Assembly (NCBI GenBank): GCA_900316975.1
Contig: ONFA01000004.1
Span: forward strand, 1-64,000
DNA length: 64,000 nt
Source: an uncultured Prevotellaceae bacterium
Lineage (GTDB): Bacteria; Bacteroidota; Bacteroidia; Bacteroidales; Bacteroidaceae
Reading direction: 5' to 3'
This document shows positions 8,418-17,134 of this stretch, in pieces (the first letter of the stretch is position 1; every line of letters begins with the position of its first letter). The notes under the pieces are model-generated. The model was not told the origin of the DNA and made no database searches. It was given only the letters and a program-made list of their open reading frames with translations. The position numbers and the translations under genes were made by a program.

Positions 8418-9485
8418 TAACAATCCACCTACATTCGAAGAGGCAGGCTTTTCTAATTTTCTCACTTTCTGTCCGTCCTGAATGTGATGAACACCTGAAA
8501 CCACAATGCTTTCTCCTGGCTTCAAGCCACTCCCTATCTGTATAGTCCCATCGCGCTTGACGCTTGTTACTGTGACTGCACGTGCTTTCACATGGCCAGA
8601 ATCTTCGCTATAAACAAACACTTTTGTGTTCCCTTCTGTATTCAGTACTGCAGAAGAAGGAACATACACTATCCCTAAGTTTTCATTGCCAGTCCTCTCC
8701 GCATACACCATAGTCGTCATGCCTGGTGTAATCTTCTTGTGATCGATTGTGCCAGCAAACTTCAGACGAACCGTATAGAGTTGAGAGGAATTGGCTTCTT
8801 GGCTGACCCGTGCAACAGATAAAGGGAATACTTCATCACCTGTTACGTCAAAACGGCAGCCGAAACTTGTAAACTTTTCGATGTCGGCAAAATCAGATGC
8901 ACTTATTTTGATTTCCACCTCCGTGTCGCCGTCGCCAAACACACTCACCACCGGCATGCCTGCCCCAACCGTCTCACCACTCTCATGAAACTTCGTTTGT
9001 ACATAGCCGTTGATAGTGCTTCTCAATCGTGTGTCAGCTAATTGATTGCGGTGATTTGCCAACTTCTGTGTGATTTGCTGAAGCCCATAGCGCGCTTTGT
9101 CATTGTTGCTGGCAGTTGTGTTCCCTTCCGCATAGAGTGCCATCACGCGTTCTGCGTCTGCTTTCACCTGCTCATACTCAGCTTGTGTGGCAGCCAGCTG
9201 AACTTGGTAGTCACGGCTGTCCATGATGGCTACCACCTGTCCCTGTCGCACATAATCGCCTTCTTTCACCAACACCCTCTCTATCTGACCCGCTACACGG
9301 AATGCCAGATTCACTTCCGATGCTGATTTTGTTTTGCCCGTGAAAGTGGTGGCAACCATTTCGCCTCCTCCCATCACGGTTGCCACATCAACAATCGGGC
9401 ACACCTCCTGTTCTGTGTTCTTTTGTCCGCACGACGTTAACATGACGACAAGAACGCCCCAATAGATGCATGATTTTTTTTTCAT
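8415..9485 (-). CDS. RND membrane-fusion (adaptor) lipoprotein
   Basis: The 356-residue protein starts with a lipoprotein signal peptide (MKKKSCIYWGVLVVMLTSCGQ, lipobox Cys at 19). A barrel-sandwich hybrid half (about 50-75, VAFRVAGQIERVLVKEGDYV), a coiled-coil hairpin (about 80-150), the second lipoyl half and beta-barrel and membrane-proximal domains follow. It links the RND pump to TolC. An ATG at 9554 is also in frame, but the -7 box at 9519-9526 lies inside that extension and the signal peptide starts at 9485. It is the first gene of the efflux operon and is divergent from the AraC gene. Confidence 0.92.
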   Translation of the reverse strand: MKKKSCIYWGVLVVMLTSCGQKNTEQEVCPIVDVATVMGGGEMVATTFTGKTKSASEVNLAFRVAGQIERVLVKEGDYVRQGQVVAIMDSRDYQVQLAATQAEYEQVKADAERVMALYAEGNTTASNNDKARYGLQQITQKLANHRNQLADTRLRSTINGYVQTKFHESGETVGAGMPVVSVFGDGDTEVEIKISASDFADIEKFTSFGCRFDVTGDEVFPLSVARVSQEANSSQLYTVRLKFAGTIDHKKITPGMTTMVYAERTGNENLGIVYVPSSAVLNTEGNTKVFVYSEDSGHVKARAVTVTSVKRDGTIQIGSGLKPGESIVVSGVHHIQDGQKVRKLEKPASSNVGGLL

Positions 9486-9518
9486 AGTTTTCCTTTTATT
9501 CGTTTTATAATTGTGCTG

Positions 9519-9526
9519 CAAAGATA
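9519..9526 (-). promoter_or_regulatory. -7 box of the efflux operon promoter
   Basis: TATCTTTG on the minus strand, a full match to TAnnTTTG. The predicted start near 9512 gives a leader of about 27 nt to the ATG at 9485. No clear -33 TTTG was found, which would fit an activator-dependent promoter. Confidence 0.6.
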
Positions 9527-9563
9527 CACTTTTATTTTGGAACACAGGTAGCATAAAATTAAC

Positions 9564-9571
9564 TACTTTTG
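9564..9571 (+). promoter_or_regulatory. Possible -7 box of the AraC-family gene
   Basis: TACTTTTG fits TAnnTTTG and would give a leader of about 80 nt to the ATG at 9661. It overlaps a 13-bp repeat (9567-9579) that recurs at 9639-9651, so its exact role is uncertain. Confidence 0.35.
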
Positions 9572-9651
9572 TCCTAAATGTATGTTTTGTTAAATAATAA
9601 ATCGATTTTTTGTTGGAATTTTGGTTAAAAACTCGTTATTTTGTCCCAAAT
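9567..9651. repeat. Pair of direct repeats in the efflux/AraC divergent region
   Basis: TTTTGTCCTAAAT (9567-9579) and TTTTGTCCCAAAT (9639-9651) match at 12 of 13 positions, start to start 72 bp. They lie between the divergent efflux operon and the AraC-type gene, a typical place for paired operator sites. Operator function is an inference. Confidence 0.45.
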
Positions 9652-9660
9652 TCATTTAAT

Positions 9661-10617
9661 ATGAGAGAAGAAAAGGTAACTATTTTAGAGTTGGAAGGTG
9701 GCGAGGTCAATATTCTAAATGCAGAAAAAGAATATGTGAAATTGACCAAAACGGGGTTGTTTCTTTGTAAGGCAGGTAGTGTAACATTAACGATTGATGG
9801 TACAGAATACCATATGCACAAAGGCTCCATCATCGTTTATTTTTCATATAGTACTTTGCATATAATAAGCCACACTCAAAATCTGAAGGGAACACTGATT
9901 GGTGCCAATCTGGAAACTATTCAGCCCATGCTTTACAACGTGTCGAATTTCAACGCATTATTCGTCATCAAGCAAGCTCCCTGTCAAGCCATATCGGAAA
10001 CTCAATACAAGACCTTGAGTCAGCATATCACGTTGCTGAAGGTTGTGGCAGAGAAGGCAAAGTTGGAAAAAGAAAACTTTGAAACCACTTCCAACCGTCC
10101 TATTGTTGAGATTGCTAAAAAACAAGCAGAGTTACTCAGTTACTCGCTTATGCTTGAGGTGCTGCAATGCTATACCAACCTGACGCCTAACAGCAGGTCT
10201 TTTTCGCGTAAGGATGAGGTTCTGCAGAAGTTCATCACACAACTATATCGCAACTATCGCACTCAGCATGAGGTGCGTTTTTATGCCGAGCAACAATTTC
10301 TCACCACACGCTATTTCAGCACCATCATCAAAGAGTGTTCTGGAAAGTCGCCCACTCAATGGATTGCTACAGCTCTGCTTGTTGAAGCACGTAATCTTTT
10401 AAGTCATACTAATATGACTATCAAGGAAATATCGGATGCACTCACATTCCCCAATCAGAGTTATTTCGGTAAATGGTTTAAGAATCTCACCACACTTAGT
10501 CCTCTCGATTTCCGCAAAGGATTGCCCGAAAAAAATAAGGAGGACTATAATTTCATTGATGTGGTGCAAAGAGGTATCAGTCATGTTGGTGACGAAAAAG
10601 GAAAGGTACAATCATAA
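9661..10617 (+). CDS. AraC-family transcriptional regulator
   Basis: The 318-residue protein has a cupin-like N-terminal sensing region (about 1-110; LTIDGTEYHMHKGSIIVYF) and a C-terminal AraC double HTH (about 205-300). The last contains VEARNLLSHTNMTIKEISDALTF and then QSYFGKWFKNLTTLSPLDFRKG, the classic second-helix motif. The start at 9661 is preferred over an in-frame upstream start at 9610, which would add an unconserved tail and lies within the divergent control region. It is divergently transcribed from the efflux operon with 175 bp between, so it is the best candidate for its regulator. The lipoprotein and PL11 lyase genes follow on the same strand (gap 19 bp), so it could control those instead. 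Confidence 0.85.
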   Translation: MREEKVTILELEGGEVNILNAEKEYVKLTKTGLFLCKAGSVTLTIDGTEYHMHKGSIIVYFSYSTLHIISHTQNLKGTLIGANLETIQPMLYNVSNFNALFVIKQAPCQAISETQYKTLSQHITLLKVVAEKAKLEKENFETTSNRPIVEIAKKQAELLSYSLMLEVLQCYTNLTPNSRSFSRKDEVLQKFITQLYRNYRTQHEVRFYAEQQFLTTRYFSTIIKECSGKSPTQWIATALLVEARNLLSHTNMTIKEISDALTFPNQSYFGKWFKNLTTLSPLDFRKGLPEKNKEDYNFIDVVQRGISHVGDEKGKVQS

Positions 10618-10636
10618 ATTAAAACACAAACGATAG

Positions 10637-11116
10637 ATGAAAAAAAATACAACATTCATTTTGCTGCTCATGGAACTTCTCGTGAGTGTGGCATCATGCT
10701 CCCAAAGTTCCGATGGTAAAGCCACTTGCACCTATTATGTGGCCACCGATAATATTGCCTATGCCGACTCCCTTGAAGGCGTGCGTTATGATTCTTTGGT
10801 CAAAGCTTGCATCGTGTCGCTAAAACTCACGTCATATTCATTCACCGAAGATGCCATTTCCGATAATGGTCTGTCATCTTTTGCAGTCGAGGCATGCGAT
10901 GCGAAAGCTGTCAGTACATTCCTGAAAAAGAAGGCAGACGCACCAACCTTAAATACCGTGCGCGACGAACTTTTTAGTAAGAATCAGCAGTTCTTTACCG
11001 AAAGGAACATCGCCTCTGCTGACGAGATTGACCTCCATTCTTTTAGCGTGTATCTTACGTTGTGGAATTTCACCCATGAGTACGCCATTCAGACAACCAC
11101 GATTGAAATCAGATAA
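10637..11116 (+). CDS. Lipoprotein of unknown function
   Basis: I do not recognise this 159-residue protein. It has a lipoprotein signal peptide (lipobox SVASC, Cys 21). The mature part is mixed alpha/beta and includes an AIQTTTIEIR C-terminus, suggesting a small secreted domain attached to a membrane. It lies 19 bp after the AraC gene and 3 bp before the PL11 lyase gene, so all three are probably co-transcribed. A role connected with the lyase substrate is possible, but nothing in the sequence shows it. Confidence 0.6.
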   Translation: MKKNTTFILLLMELLVSVASCSQSSDGKATCTYYVATDNIAYADSLEGVRYDSLVKACIVSLKLTSYSFTEDAISDNGLSSFAVEACDAKAVSTFLKKKADAPTLNTVRDELFSKNQQFFTERNIASADEIDLHSFSVYLTLWNFTHEYAIQTTTIEIR

Positions 11117-11119
11117 GGC

Positions 11120-12979
11120 ATGCACAAACGCACATACCTATTTATCATAGGGTTTCTTGCCACTGTTATCATGTTAGCACAGCCAGCCTATGCTCCCGAC
11201 ATTCAGAAAGAGAATTTAGGACGCGGTGCGGTGCTCCTTCGCGAAGGGGACAGTCTGGTCATTTCATGGCGATTATTGGTTGGTGAAGAGAAAGCATCAT
11301 TCAATATTTATGAAGATGGTAAACGCCTGAACGAAAACAATCTAACTGATAGAACTTTTTTCAAAACATTGGCACCAAAAGCACCTGCCGATTATCTCAT
11401 CGCCGTTATCAAGAACGACAAGGAAACCGTTTACGAACTAAAGTACCATCCTGACCTGAAAGACTACTTGCCCATTCCTCTGTCCAAGCCAGAAGATGGC
11501 ATCACACCCGATGGTCGCCGATACACATACTCAGCCAACGATGCCAGTGTAGGCGATGTGGATGGCGATGGCGAGTATGAAATCATTTTGAAATGGGATC
11601 CCTCCAATGCTCATGATAATAGCCACGAAGGCTACACGGGTAATGTGTTGATTGATTGCTACCGACTGACTGGTGAAAAGTTGTGGCGCATTGACCTTGG
11701 CAAAAACATCCGTGCGGGTGCCCACTATACCCAATTCCTCGTCTATGATTTCGATGGTGACGGGCATTCAGAACTTATCACTAAGACAGCTGATGGAACA
11801 ATCGATGGTGCAGGAGTCCCGATTGGAGATTCCAATGCAAATTGGGTGGGCAATGGAACCATCGACAAAAGCATCCAAGGCAAAACAGCGGGAACTAAAG
11901 CCAATATCATAGGCCGCATTCTTGACGGTCCAGAATACCTTACGGTGTTTGACGGACTGACAGGTAAGGCACTCGAGACCGTCCCCTACCAGCCACCACG
12001 TGGCGATGTGTCCTCGTGGGGGGATAACTATGGTAATCGTTGCGACCGTTTTCTGGCCGCAGTAGCCTATCTTGACGGTAAGCATCCTAGTGCCGTCATG
12101 TGCAGGGGCTACTATACCAAAACCTATCTGGCAGCATACGATTGGAACGGGAAGAACTTGTCGCTCCGCTGGTTTTTCGATTCCGAACTGTATCCAGGCT
12201 ATTCAGGACAAGGCAATCATAATTTGCGTGTGGGAGATGTGGATGGTGACGGATGTGATGAAATCACATATGGTTCTATGGCTGTTGACCATGATGGGAC
12301 GGGGCTTTACACTACGCTAATGGGGCATGGAGACGCCATCCATCAGTATGCTTTCTATCCAGACAGCACACAGTTGCAGATATGGGATGTACATGAGAAC
12401 AAACGTGACGGTTCTGACTTCCGCGATGCAAAGACGGGGCGTATCATTTTCCAAATATCCAGCAACACTGATGTGGGGCGTGGTATGGCTGCCGACATCG
12501 ATCCCACTAATTTTGGACTTGAGATGTGGTCATCTTCACAACGAGGCTTTTATGATGTGGAGGGGAATCTTCACTACCCTAATGTGTCTTTCCCTCAAAA
12601 TAGTGCTGTATGGTGGGATGGCGATCTCTTGCGCGAATTGCTAGACCGCACTGCTGTCCTCAAGTGGAACTGGACTACTCACCAGGTGGAGACTCTCAAG
12701 AACTTCAGAGTCGAGGGATGCGCCTTCAACAATGGAAGCAAGCAGAACCCATGCTTATCAGCCGATATTTTGGGCGATTGGCGTGAGGAGGTGGTGGTGC
12801 GCAATCAAGAGAGTACTGAACTTCGAATCTACTCCACCACGATTCCCACTACACATCGATTCCCATGTCTCATGCTCGACGTCCCCTATCGTCTGAGTGT
12901 TGCCACCGAGAATGTTGGCTATAATCAACCCCCCGAACCTGGAATCTATCTCGGCAGCGACCTTTATAAAAGGCGCTAA
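11120..12979 (+). CDS. Rhamnogalacturonan lyase, PL11 family
   Basis: This 619-residue secreted enzyme (signal peptide about 1-25) should cleave the rhamnose-galacturonate backbone of rhamnogalacturonan I by beta-elimination. The PL11 beta-propeller is recognisable from Ca-binding DxDGDG repeats (VGDVDGDGEYE near 150, YDFDGDGHSELI near 214, VGDVDGDGCDEITYG near 373). The conserved blocks NLGRGAVLL at the N-terminus and CLSADILGDWREEVVVR near 545 also fit. PL11 members are about 600 residues, so it looks complete. It ends the AraC-lipoprotein-lyase group. The SGNH esterase facing it at 13.2 kb could remove acetyl groups from the same polysaccharide. Confidence 0.88.
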   Translation: MHKRTYLFIIGFLATVIMLAQPAYAPDIQKENLGRGAVLLREGDSLVISWRLLVGEEKASFNIYEDGKRLNENNLTDRTFFKTLAPKAPADYLIAVIKNDKETVYELKYHPDLKDYLPIPLSKPEDGITPDGRRYTYSANDASVGDVDGDGEYEIILKWDPSNAHDNSHEGYTGNVLIDCYRLTGEKLWRIDLGKNIRAGAHYTQFLVYDFDGDGHSELITKTADGTIDGAGVPIGDSNANWVGNGTIDKSIQGKTAGTKANIIGRILDGPEYLTVFDGLTGKALETVPYQPPRGDVSSWGDNYGNRCDRFLAAVAYLDGKHPSAVMCRGYYTKTYLAAYDWNGKNLSLRWFFDSELYPGYSGQGNHNLRVGDVDGDGCDEITYGSMAVDHDGTGLYTTLMGHGDAIHQYAFYPDSTQLQIWDVHENKRDGSDFRDAKTGRIIFQISSNTDVGRGMAADIDPTNFGLEMWSSSQRGFYDVEGNLHYPNVSFPQNSAVWWDGDLLRELLDRTAVLKWNWTTHQVETLKNFRVEGCAFNNGSKQNPCLSADILGDWREEVVVRNQESTELRIYSTTIPTTHRFPCLMLDVPYRLSVATENVGYNQPPEPGIYLGSDLYKRR

Positions 12980-13000
12980 TTTCATTTTTGTATGTAAATA

Positions 13001-13155
13001 TAACGTCAGTTCGATGAATTCCAACAAAAATAATTTATGAGAAATTCGTGGCTAATTCATGAGAATTTATGTTCCAAATAAACACGAATTACCATGAATT
13101 AACCACGAATTTTTCATGAATTTAATTATTTGTAGTTTTCGTCGAATTCACGTTA
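13001..13155. repeat. Large imperfect palindromic element
   Basis: The core arms AATTCGTGGCTAATTCATG (13043-13061) and CATGAATTAACCACGAATT (13093-13111) are inverted with one mismatch. Outer arms pair GAATTC (13016-13021 with 13144-13149) and TAACGT (13001-13006) with ACGTTA (13150-13155). It fills most of the 260-bp gap between convergent genes and contains no ORF. Confidence 0.6.
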
Positions 13156-13188
13156 AATATACATGTTTGTTGGTACAATACTATATAC

Positions 13189-13221
13189 AAAAAAAGACCC
13201 TGAGCCTCAGGGTCTTTTTTT
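13189..13221. terminator. Bidirectional intrinsic terminator
   Basis: A perfect 15-bp stem (A7-GACCCTGA, 13189-13203; TCAGGGTC-T7, 13207-13221) with a GCC loop. It has U-runs on both strands and lies between the convergent PL11 lyase and SGNH esterase genes. Confidence 0.92.
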
Positions 13222-13239
13222 GTCTGTGTGGCGATAATG

Positions 13240-14448
13240 CTATTTTGTAAATAAACCGAGGTCAATGGCATCTCCCATTGCTTGATAGCCACTTGCGTTG
13301 GGGTGTAGCCAATCGTTCTCGAACAGGAAAGCCGGATTGAGTCGGTCGGGTTGTTCAGGGTCGCGCATGGCTGCGTCGAAATCCACCACACCATCATACT
13401 CGCCCGAGGTGCGAATCCATTCGTTCACCATCTGACGTCCCTTTTCACGTGACTCATTATAATAGTTGTTGCCTTTGAATGGCATGATAGTTCCGCCGTA
13501 AATCTTGATGCCTTTCTCGTGAGCCAAGCGGATCATCTTCTGGAATGATTCTATCAACTGCTTGGCTGTAGCCTCGCCGTCTCTTGAACCGCCAAGGTCG
13601 TTCACTCCCTCAAATACGATTGCGTACTTCACACCCTCTTGTTTCAGCACATCGCGTTCGTAACGGCTGTTAGCAGTGGGACCAAGTCCGCCACGCAATA
13701 CACAGTTGCCGCCCAAACCTAAATTCAACACACTCAGATTTTTCGTCTTCTTGTTCTTCAACAAGCGCTTTGACAGAATGTCCGTCCAGCGATTTTGTCC
13801 GTTGGTGGTCGTGCCGCGTCCGTCAGTAATGGAGTTGCCGATGGCAGCAATAGAAGCAAATTTTCCTTTGGGTACCGCCACCAGCAGGCTGTTGATGTAG
13901 TACCAGTGAGCCGTCTCCACCGCACCAGAGAAGTCCTTCGTGTCGCCCTTCGCTATGTAAGAACTCGTGCGTGAACCTGGGTGACCTGTCACATCCGTCT
14001 GCGATGCTTTACCGAAATGAATTGTGATAGCAACATTCATACGAGGTTTCATTTTGAAAGGGACAAGATCAGACACAATCACCTCTCCCGGCTTCATGGT
14101 CACACCTCTTTGACCCTTAAAGGTCAGCGGAGTGGATTTTCCTATGATTCCCGATTTTGCTCCTTGCGACTCAGCCTCAGCCAATTCCACACCCAGAATT
14201 TCTGTTTCCTCAGTGTTGAACTCGTTTGACAACTTCAGCGCCACCTCCTTGCCGCCAAACGACACTTCCACAATCTGCCGCAACGAATTGCCCGACAGAT
14301 ATGGTGCCGGTGCCAGATTGTGAGGTTCCACTTTCTGAATGGCTGTGGTCCATGTTGCCACATACTGTAGTTTGTCATTCTTTGCAGATAACGTCATGGA
14401 TGCCATCATCATTGCTACCATTAGCAATATACTTTTTCTCATATTCAA
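13240..14448 (-). CDS. Secreted SGNH/GDSL-family esterase
   Basis: The 402-residue protein has a signal peptide (about 1-22) and an N-terminal beta-sandwich-like half (about 25-190). The C-terminal SGNH hydrolase domain has block I IGNSITDG (Ser near 207), block II Gly in LNLGLGGN, block III EGVNDLG and block V DWLHPNASGY carrying the catalytic Asp/His. This arrangement is common in bacterial carbohydrate or lipid esterases. Acetyl-esterase activity on pectin-type glycans is inferred from the facing PL11 lyase. It lies 40 bp downstream of the lipoprotein gene at 14489-15406 on the same strand. Confidence 0.83.
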   Translation of the reverse strand: MNMRKSILLMVAMMMASMTLSAKNDKLQYVATWTTAIQKVEPHNLAPAPYLSGNSLRQIVEVSFGGKEVALKLSNEFNTEETEILGVELAEAESQGAKSGIIGKSTPLTFKGQRGVTMKPGEVIVSDLVPFKMKPRMNVAITIHFGKASQTDVTGHPGSRTSSYIAKGDTKDFSGAVETAHWYYINSLLVAVPKGKFASIAAIGNSITDGRGTTTNGQNRWTDILSKRLLKNKKTKNLSVLNLGLGGNCVLRGGLGPTANSRYERDVLKQEGVKYAIVFEGVNDLGGSRDGEATAKQLIESFQKMIRLAHEKGIKIYGGTIMPFKGNNYYNESREKGRQMVNEWIRTSGEYDGVVDFDAAMRDPEQPDRLNPAFLFENDWLHPNASGYQAMGDAIDLGLFTK

Positions 14449-14488
14449 AATATTATTGGTTTAAACATAATCATCAGTAATTTATCAA

Positions 14489-15406
14489 TCATTTGCTCTT
14501 CAGCCAGAAAGTGTGGATGTCGCCGACTGAGGCGGGGAATACATACTCATACTTTACATACTCCGACTTCTTCTGCTGTACCATCTGCACAATTTTTTCA
14601 ATCTGCTCATCCGTCAGCGCATTCAGATCGAGCCAAGACATCCACTCATCATCAGGATTGTTCGACATGGATTTAGGATAGTAGATGAAGCCTGTAAAGA
14701 AAGCCTCCTGATCTGGTTCTGTGATGGTTGCTTCTTGAGCATTCGGATTGCATTCAAGGATAAAAGTATTCAGCGTCGGAAAAGCCATCATACCATTCAT
14801 CATTACACCCACTTCAAGGCTCTCGCCTTCCAATTCATCCACTTGCGAATACAGCACAAGCCCCTTGTACTTGCCATCCTTCAGTATCCTGTAGTGGCCA
14901 CCCCACTCCATTTCCTCCATTTCCGCAAGCATTCCCTCAGTAATGGGAGCCGGCTTTGCATCTTCCACATCCGATTTCTTCACAAAACCGTATTCATACT
15001 CACTATCCTCCTGCATGATGCCCACCTTGTAGAAATCGCCCTCTTCGCCTAATACGGCAAGTGCCGTACCGAACATCGCATCATATTTTTCACAGGTGTA
15101 GTTATCGGGCACATTCTCGTTCGACCATTTCACTGCCACATCAGGATTATCACATTCACATTCTTCCCACCACCTGTTACGCCAGGGGCTCTCCTCATCT
15201 GCATATTTAAACACTTCTGCATTCTCCTCATTCGTTACAATGACAAACTTCTCCACTTGAGGCATGCCCACATTCAGCGGGTTTTCCACCTGCACTGAAT
15301 CGCCAACCGCTCTGTCTCCCGAATTGCCACCAGCATTCTGTCCCTTACAATTACATAATATTAGGGACGCGCAAAGTCCCAAAACATAAAAAGCCACTTT
15401 TTTCAT
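14489..15406 (-). CDS. Lipoprotein of unknown function
   Basis: The 305-residue protein has a lipoprotein signal peptide ending near LILCNC (Cys 18-20). The mature part is acidic and begins with a Gly/Ser/Asp-rich tether. A middle section (about 110-150: ALAVLGEEGDFYKVGIMQEDSEYEYGFVKKSDV) resembles a bacterial SH3-type repeat. The C-terminal half has no pattern I know. It is upstream of and probably co-transcribed with the SGNH esterase. No function is assigned. Confidence 0.6.
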   Translation of the reverse strand: MKKVAFYVLGLCASLILCNCKGQNAGGNSGDRAVGDSVQVENPLNVGMPQVEKFVIVTNEENAEVFKYADEESPWRNRWWEECECDNPDVAVKWSNENVPDNYTCEKYDAMFGTALAVLGEEGDFYKVGIMQEDSEYEYGFVKKSDVEDAKPAPITEGMLAEMEEMEWGGHYRILKDGKYKGLVLYSQVDELEGESLEVGVMMNGMMAFPTLNTFILECNPNAQEATITEPDQEAFFTGFIYYPKSMSNNPDDEWMSWLDLNALTDEQIEKIVQMVQQKKSEYVKYEYVFPASVGDIHTFWLKSK

Positions 15407-15449
15407 ATTCGTAAAAGTATTAAATAGTTATTGCAAAAAAAACTTCTTG

Positions 15450-15480
15450 CAAAGTAACAACATTTTCCGCAAACAACAAA
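15450..15480 (-). promoter_or_regulatory. Promoter of the lipoprotein-esterase pair
   Basis: On the minus strand TTTG (15480-15477), 19 bp, then TTACTTTG (15457-15450), one mismatch from TAnnTTTG. It gives a leader of about 38 nt to the ATG at 15406. Confidence 0.45.
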
Positions 15481-15571
15481 ATCTTTCAGAGAAAGTTTCC
15501 CAGACCCTTGCTTGTTTCGACGGTTTATTTATTACTTTGTTTCAAGAATCTTCCAAAATCATCTTTGATGA

Positions 15572-15640
15572 ATGGCGTACCCCTCGACTACGACATGGCG
15601 TACCCCTCGACTACGGCATAGTGCACCCGAGGGATACGTC
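15572..15640. repeat. Three tandem 23-bp repeats
   Basis: Units start at 15572, 15595 and 15618. The first two (ATGGCGTACCCCTCGACTACG plus two bases) are identical except at one position; the third matches the first at 14 of 23 positions. GTACCCCTCG in unit 2 (15600-15609) is inverted against CGAGGGATAC in unit 3 (15628-15637). The array is the only structured content in the 418-bp gap upstream of hisH apart from the two promoters. Confidence 0.8.
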
Positions 15641-15761
15641 TTCGGAAACGGGTAAAGTATGGGGGGAGATTAAAAAGTCGTTTAGCAGATTGCTTGATGG
15701 GGAACGTTTTTGTTCGGTTTTATTCACAAATCATTGTTTTCGGATGTTTTCTTAATAAATA

Positions 15762-15794
15762 TTGTGTATATGTCGAGGAAAAATCGTACCTTTG
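15762..15794 (+). promoter_or_regulatory. Promoter of the his operon segment
   Basis: TTG (15762-15764), 22 bp, then TACCTTTG (15787-15794). The predicted start near 15801 leaves a leader of about 24 nt to the hisH ATG. Confidence 0.7.
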
Positions 15795-15824
15795 TGCCCG
15801 TTTTATGTGGTTTAGTGAAGCAAA

Positions 15825-16415
15825 ATGAACGTAGCAATCGTAAAATATAATGCAGGCAACATCGGTTCGGTAGAGAATGCAGTGAGGCGGATGGGCATTG
15901 AGCCTATGGTGACGGACGATGTGGAGAAGATTCAGTCGGCTGACCGTGTTATCTTCCCTGGACAGGGTGAGGCACACAGCACGATGACATATTTGAAAGC
16001 ACATCGATTAGACGAGGTGATTGTGGGACTAAAGCAGCCTGTGCTGGGCATTTGTATTGGCATGCAACTGCTGTGCCGCCACAGCGAGGAGCAGGACACG
16101 GATTGTCTGGGTGTGTTCGATGTGGATGTGAAGCGGTTCATTCCGCTTCAACACGAGGACAAGGTGCCGCAGATGGGATGGAACACTATTGAGGACACGA
16201 AAACGGCGTTGTTTGAAGGTTTCGACAAGCCCGAATTCGTCTATTTCATCCACAGTTTCTATGTGCCGACATGCGATTGGACAATTGCTACCACAAATTA
16301 CATACAGCCCTACTCTTCGGCACTGCACAAGGATAACTTTTACGCCACGCAGTTCCATCCGGAGAAAAGTGGACAAGTGGGCGAACAGATACTGAAGAAT
16401 TTTATAGAACTATGA
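15825..16415 (+). CDS. hisH: Imidazole glycerol phosphate synthase, glutaminase subunit
   Basis: HisH (196 residues) releases ammonia from glutamine and passes it to HisF for ring closure in histidine synthesis. The class I amidotransferase triad is visible: the nucleophile Cys in LGICIGMQLLC near residue 77, and the His and Glu in FHPEKSG near 179-185. GNIGSVENA at the N-terminus and FPGQGEAHS near 45 are also typical. The length is normal. It starts a hisH-hisA-hisF-hisIE run; its TGA overlaps the hisA ATG by 4 bp. Confidence 0.95.
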   Translation: MNVAIVKYNAGNIGSVENAVRRMGIEPMVTDDVEKIQSADRVIFPGQGEAHSTMTYLKAHRLDEVIVGLKQPVLGICIGMQLLCRHSEEQDTDCLGVFDVDVKRFIPLQHEDKVPQMGWNTIEDTKTALFEGFDKPEFVYFIHSFYVPTCDWTIATTNYIQPYSSALHKDNFYATQFHPEKSGQVGEQILKNFIEL

Positions 16416-17134
16416 TAGAAATCATTCCAGCAATAGATATCATCGATGGCAAATGCGTGCGTCTGACTCAAGGCGACTACGACACGAAGAAGGTGTATAA
16501 CGAAGACCCTGTGGAGGTGGCGAAAATGTTTGAGGCACACGGCATACGTCGTTTGCACACGGTGGATTTGGATGGTGCACGTTCTGCACACATTGTGAAC
16601 TACAAGACCATCGAGCGTATTGCCGACCACACGAGTCTGGTGATTGACTTCGGTGGTGGCATCAAGTCGGACGAGGACATCGACATCGCATTTGCCAGCG
16701 GTGCCACGATGGTGACTATCGGCAGCGTTGCAGTGAAGAAACCTGACTTATTTGAAACTTGGCTGGAGAAATACAACGACAATAAGATCATCCTCGGAGC
16801 CGACGTGAAGAACGGACGCATCAGCATCAACGGATGGAAGGAGGAAGGAGAGGACGAACTGCTGCCATTCCTGCACAGATATGTGAACAAGGGAGTTGAC
16901 AACGTGCTCTGCACCGACATCAGCAAAGATGGCATGCTGGAGGGCCCAGCATTGAAACTCTATGAAAGCATCATGCAGGAGTTTCCGCAGTTGAACCTGA
17001 TTGCCAGCGGTGGTGTGAGTTGTATTGAGGATATAGACTTGCTGAATTCAGCAGGTATTCCATCGGTGGTGTTTGGTAAGGCAATCTATGAGGGCAGAAT
17101 CAAAATGGAGGAGTTGGAAAAATATGTTGGCTAA
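16412..17134 (+). CDS. hisA: ProFAR isomerase
   Basis: HisA (240 residues) isomerises ProFAR to PRFAR, the step before HisH/HisF. It is a (beta/alpha)8 barrel with the family start [20 protein letters not shown] (catalytic Asp 8), [11 protein letters not shown] near 84 with phosphate-binding glycines, [13 protein letters not shown] near 169 (second catalytic Asp) and [11 protein letters not shown] near 194. It overlaps hisH by 4 bp and hisF by 11 bp, so translation is coupled. Confidence 0.95.
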   Translation: MIEIIPAIDIIDGKCVRLTQGDYDTKKVYNEDPVEVAKMFEAHGIRRLHTVDLDGARSAHIVNYKTIERIADHTSLVIDFGGGIKSDEDIDIAFASGATMVTIGSVAVKKPDLFETWLEKYNDNKIILGADVKNGRISINGWKEEGEDELLPFLHRYVNKGVDNVLCTDISKDGMLEGPALKLYESIMQEFPQLNLIASGGVSCIEDIDLLNSAGIPSVVFGKAIYEGRIKMEELEKYVG

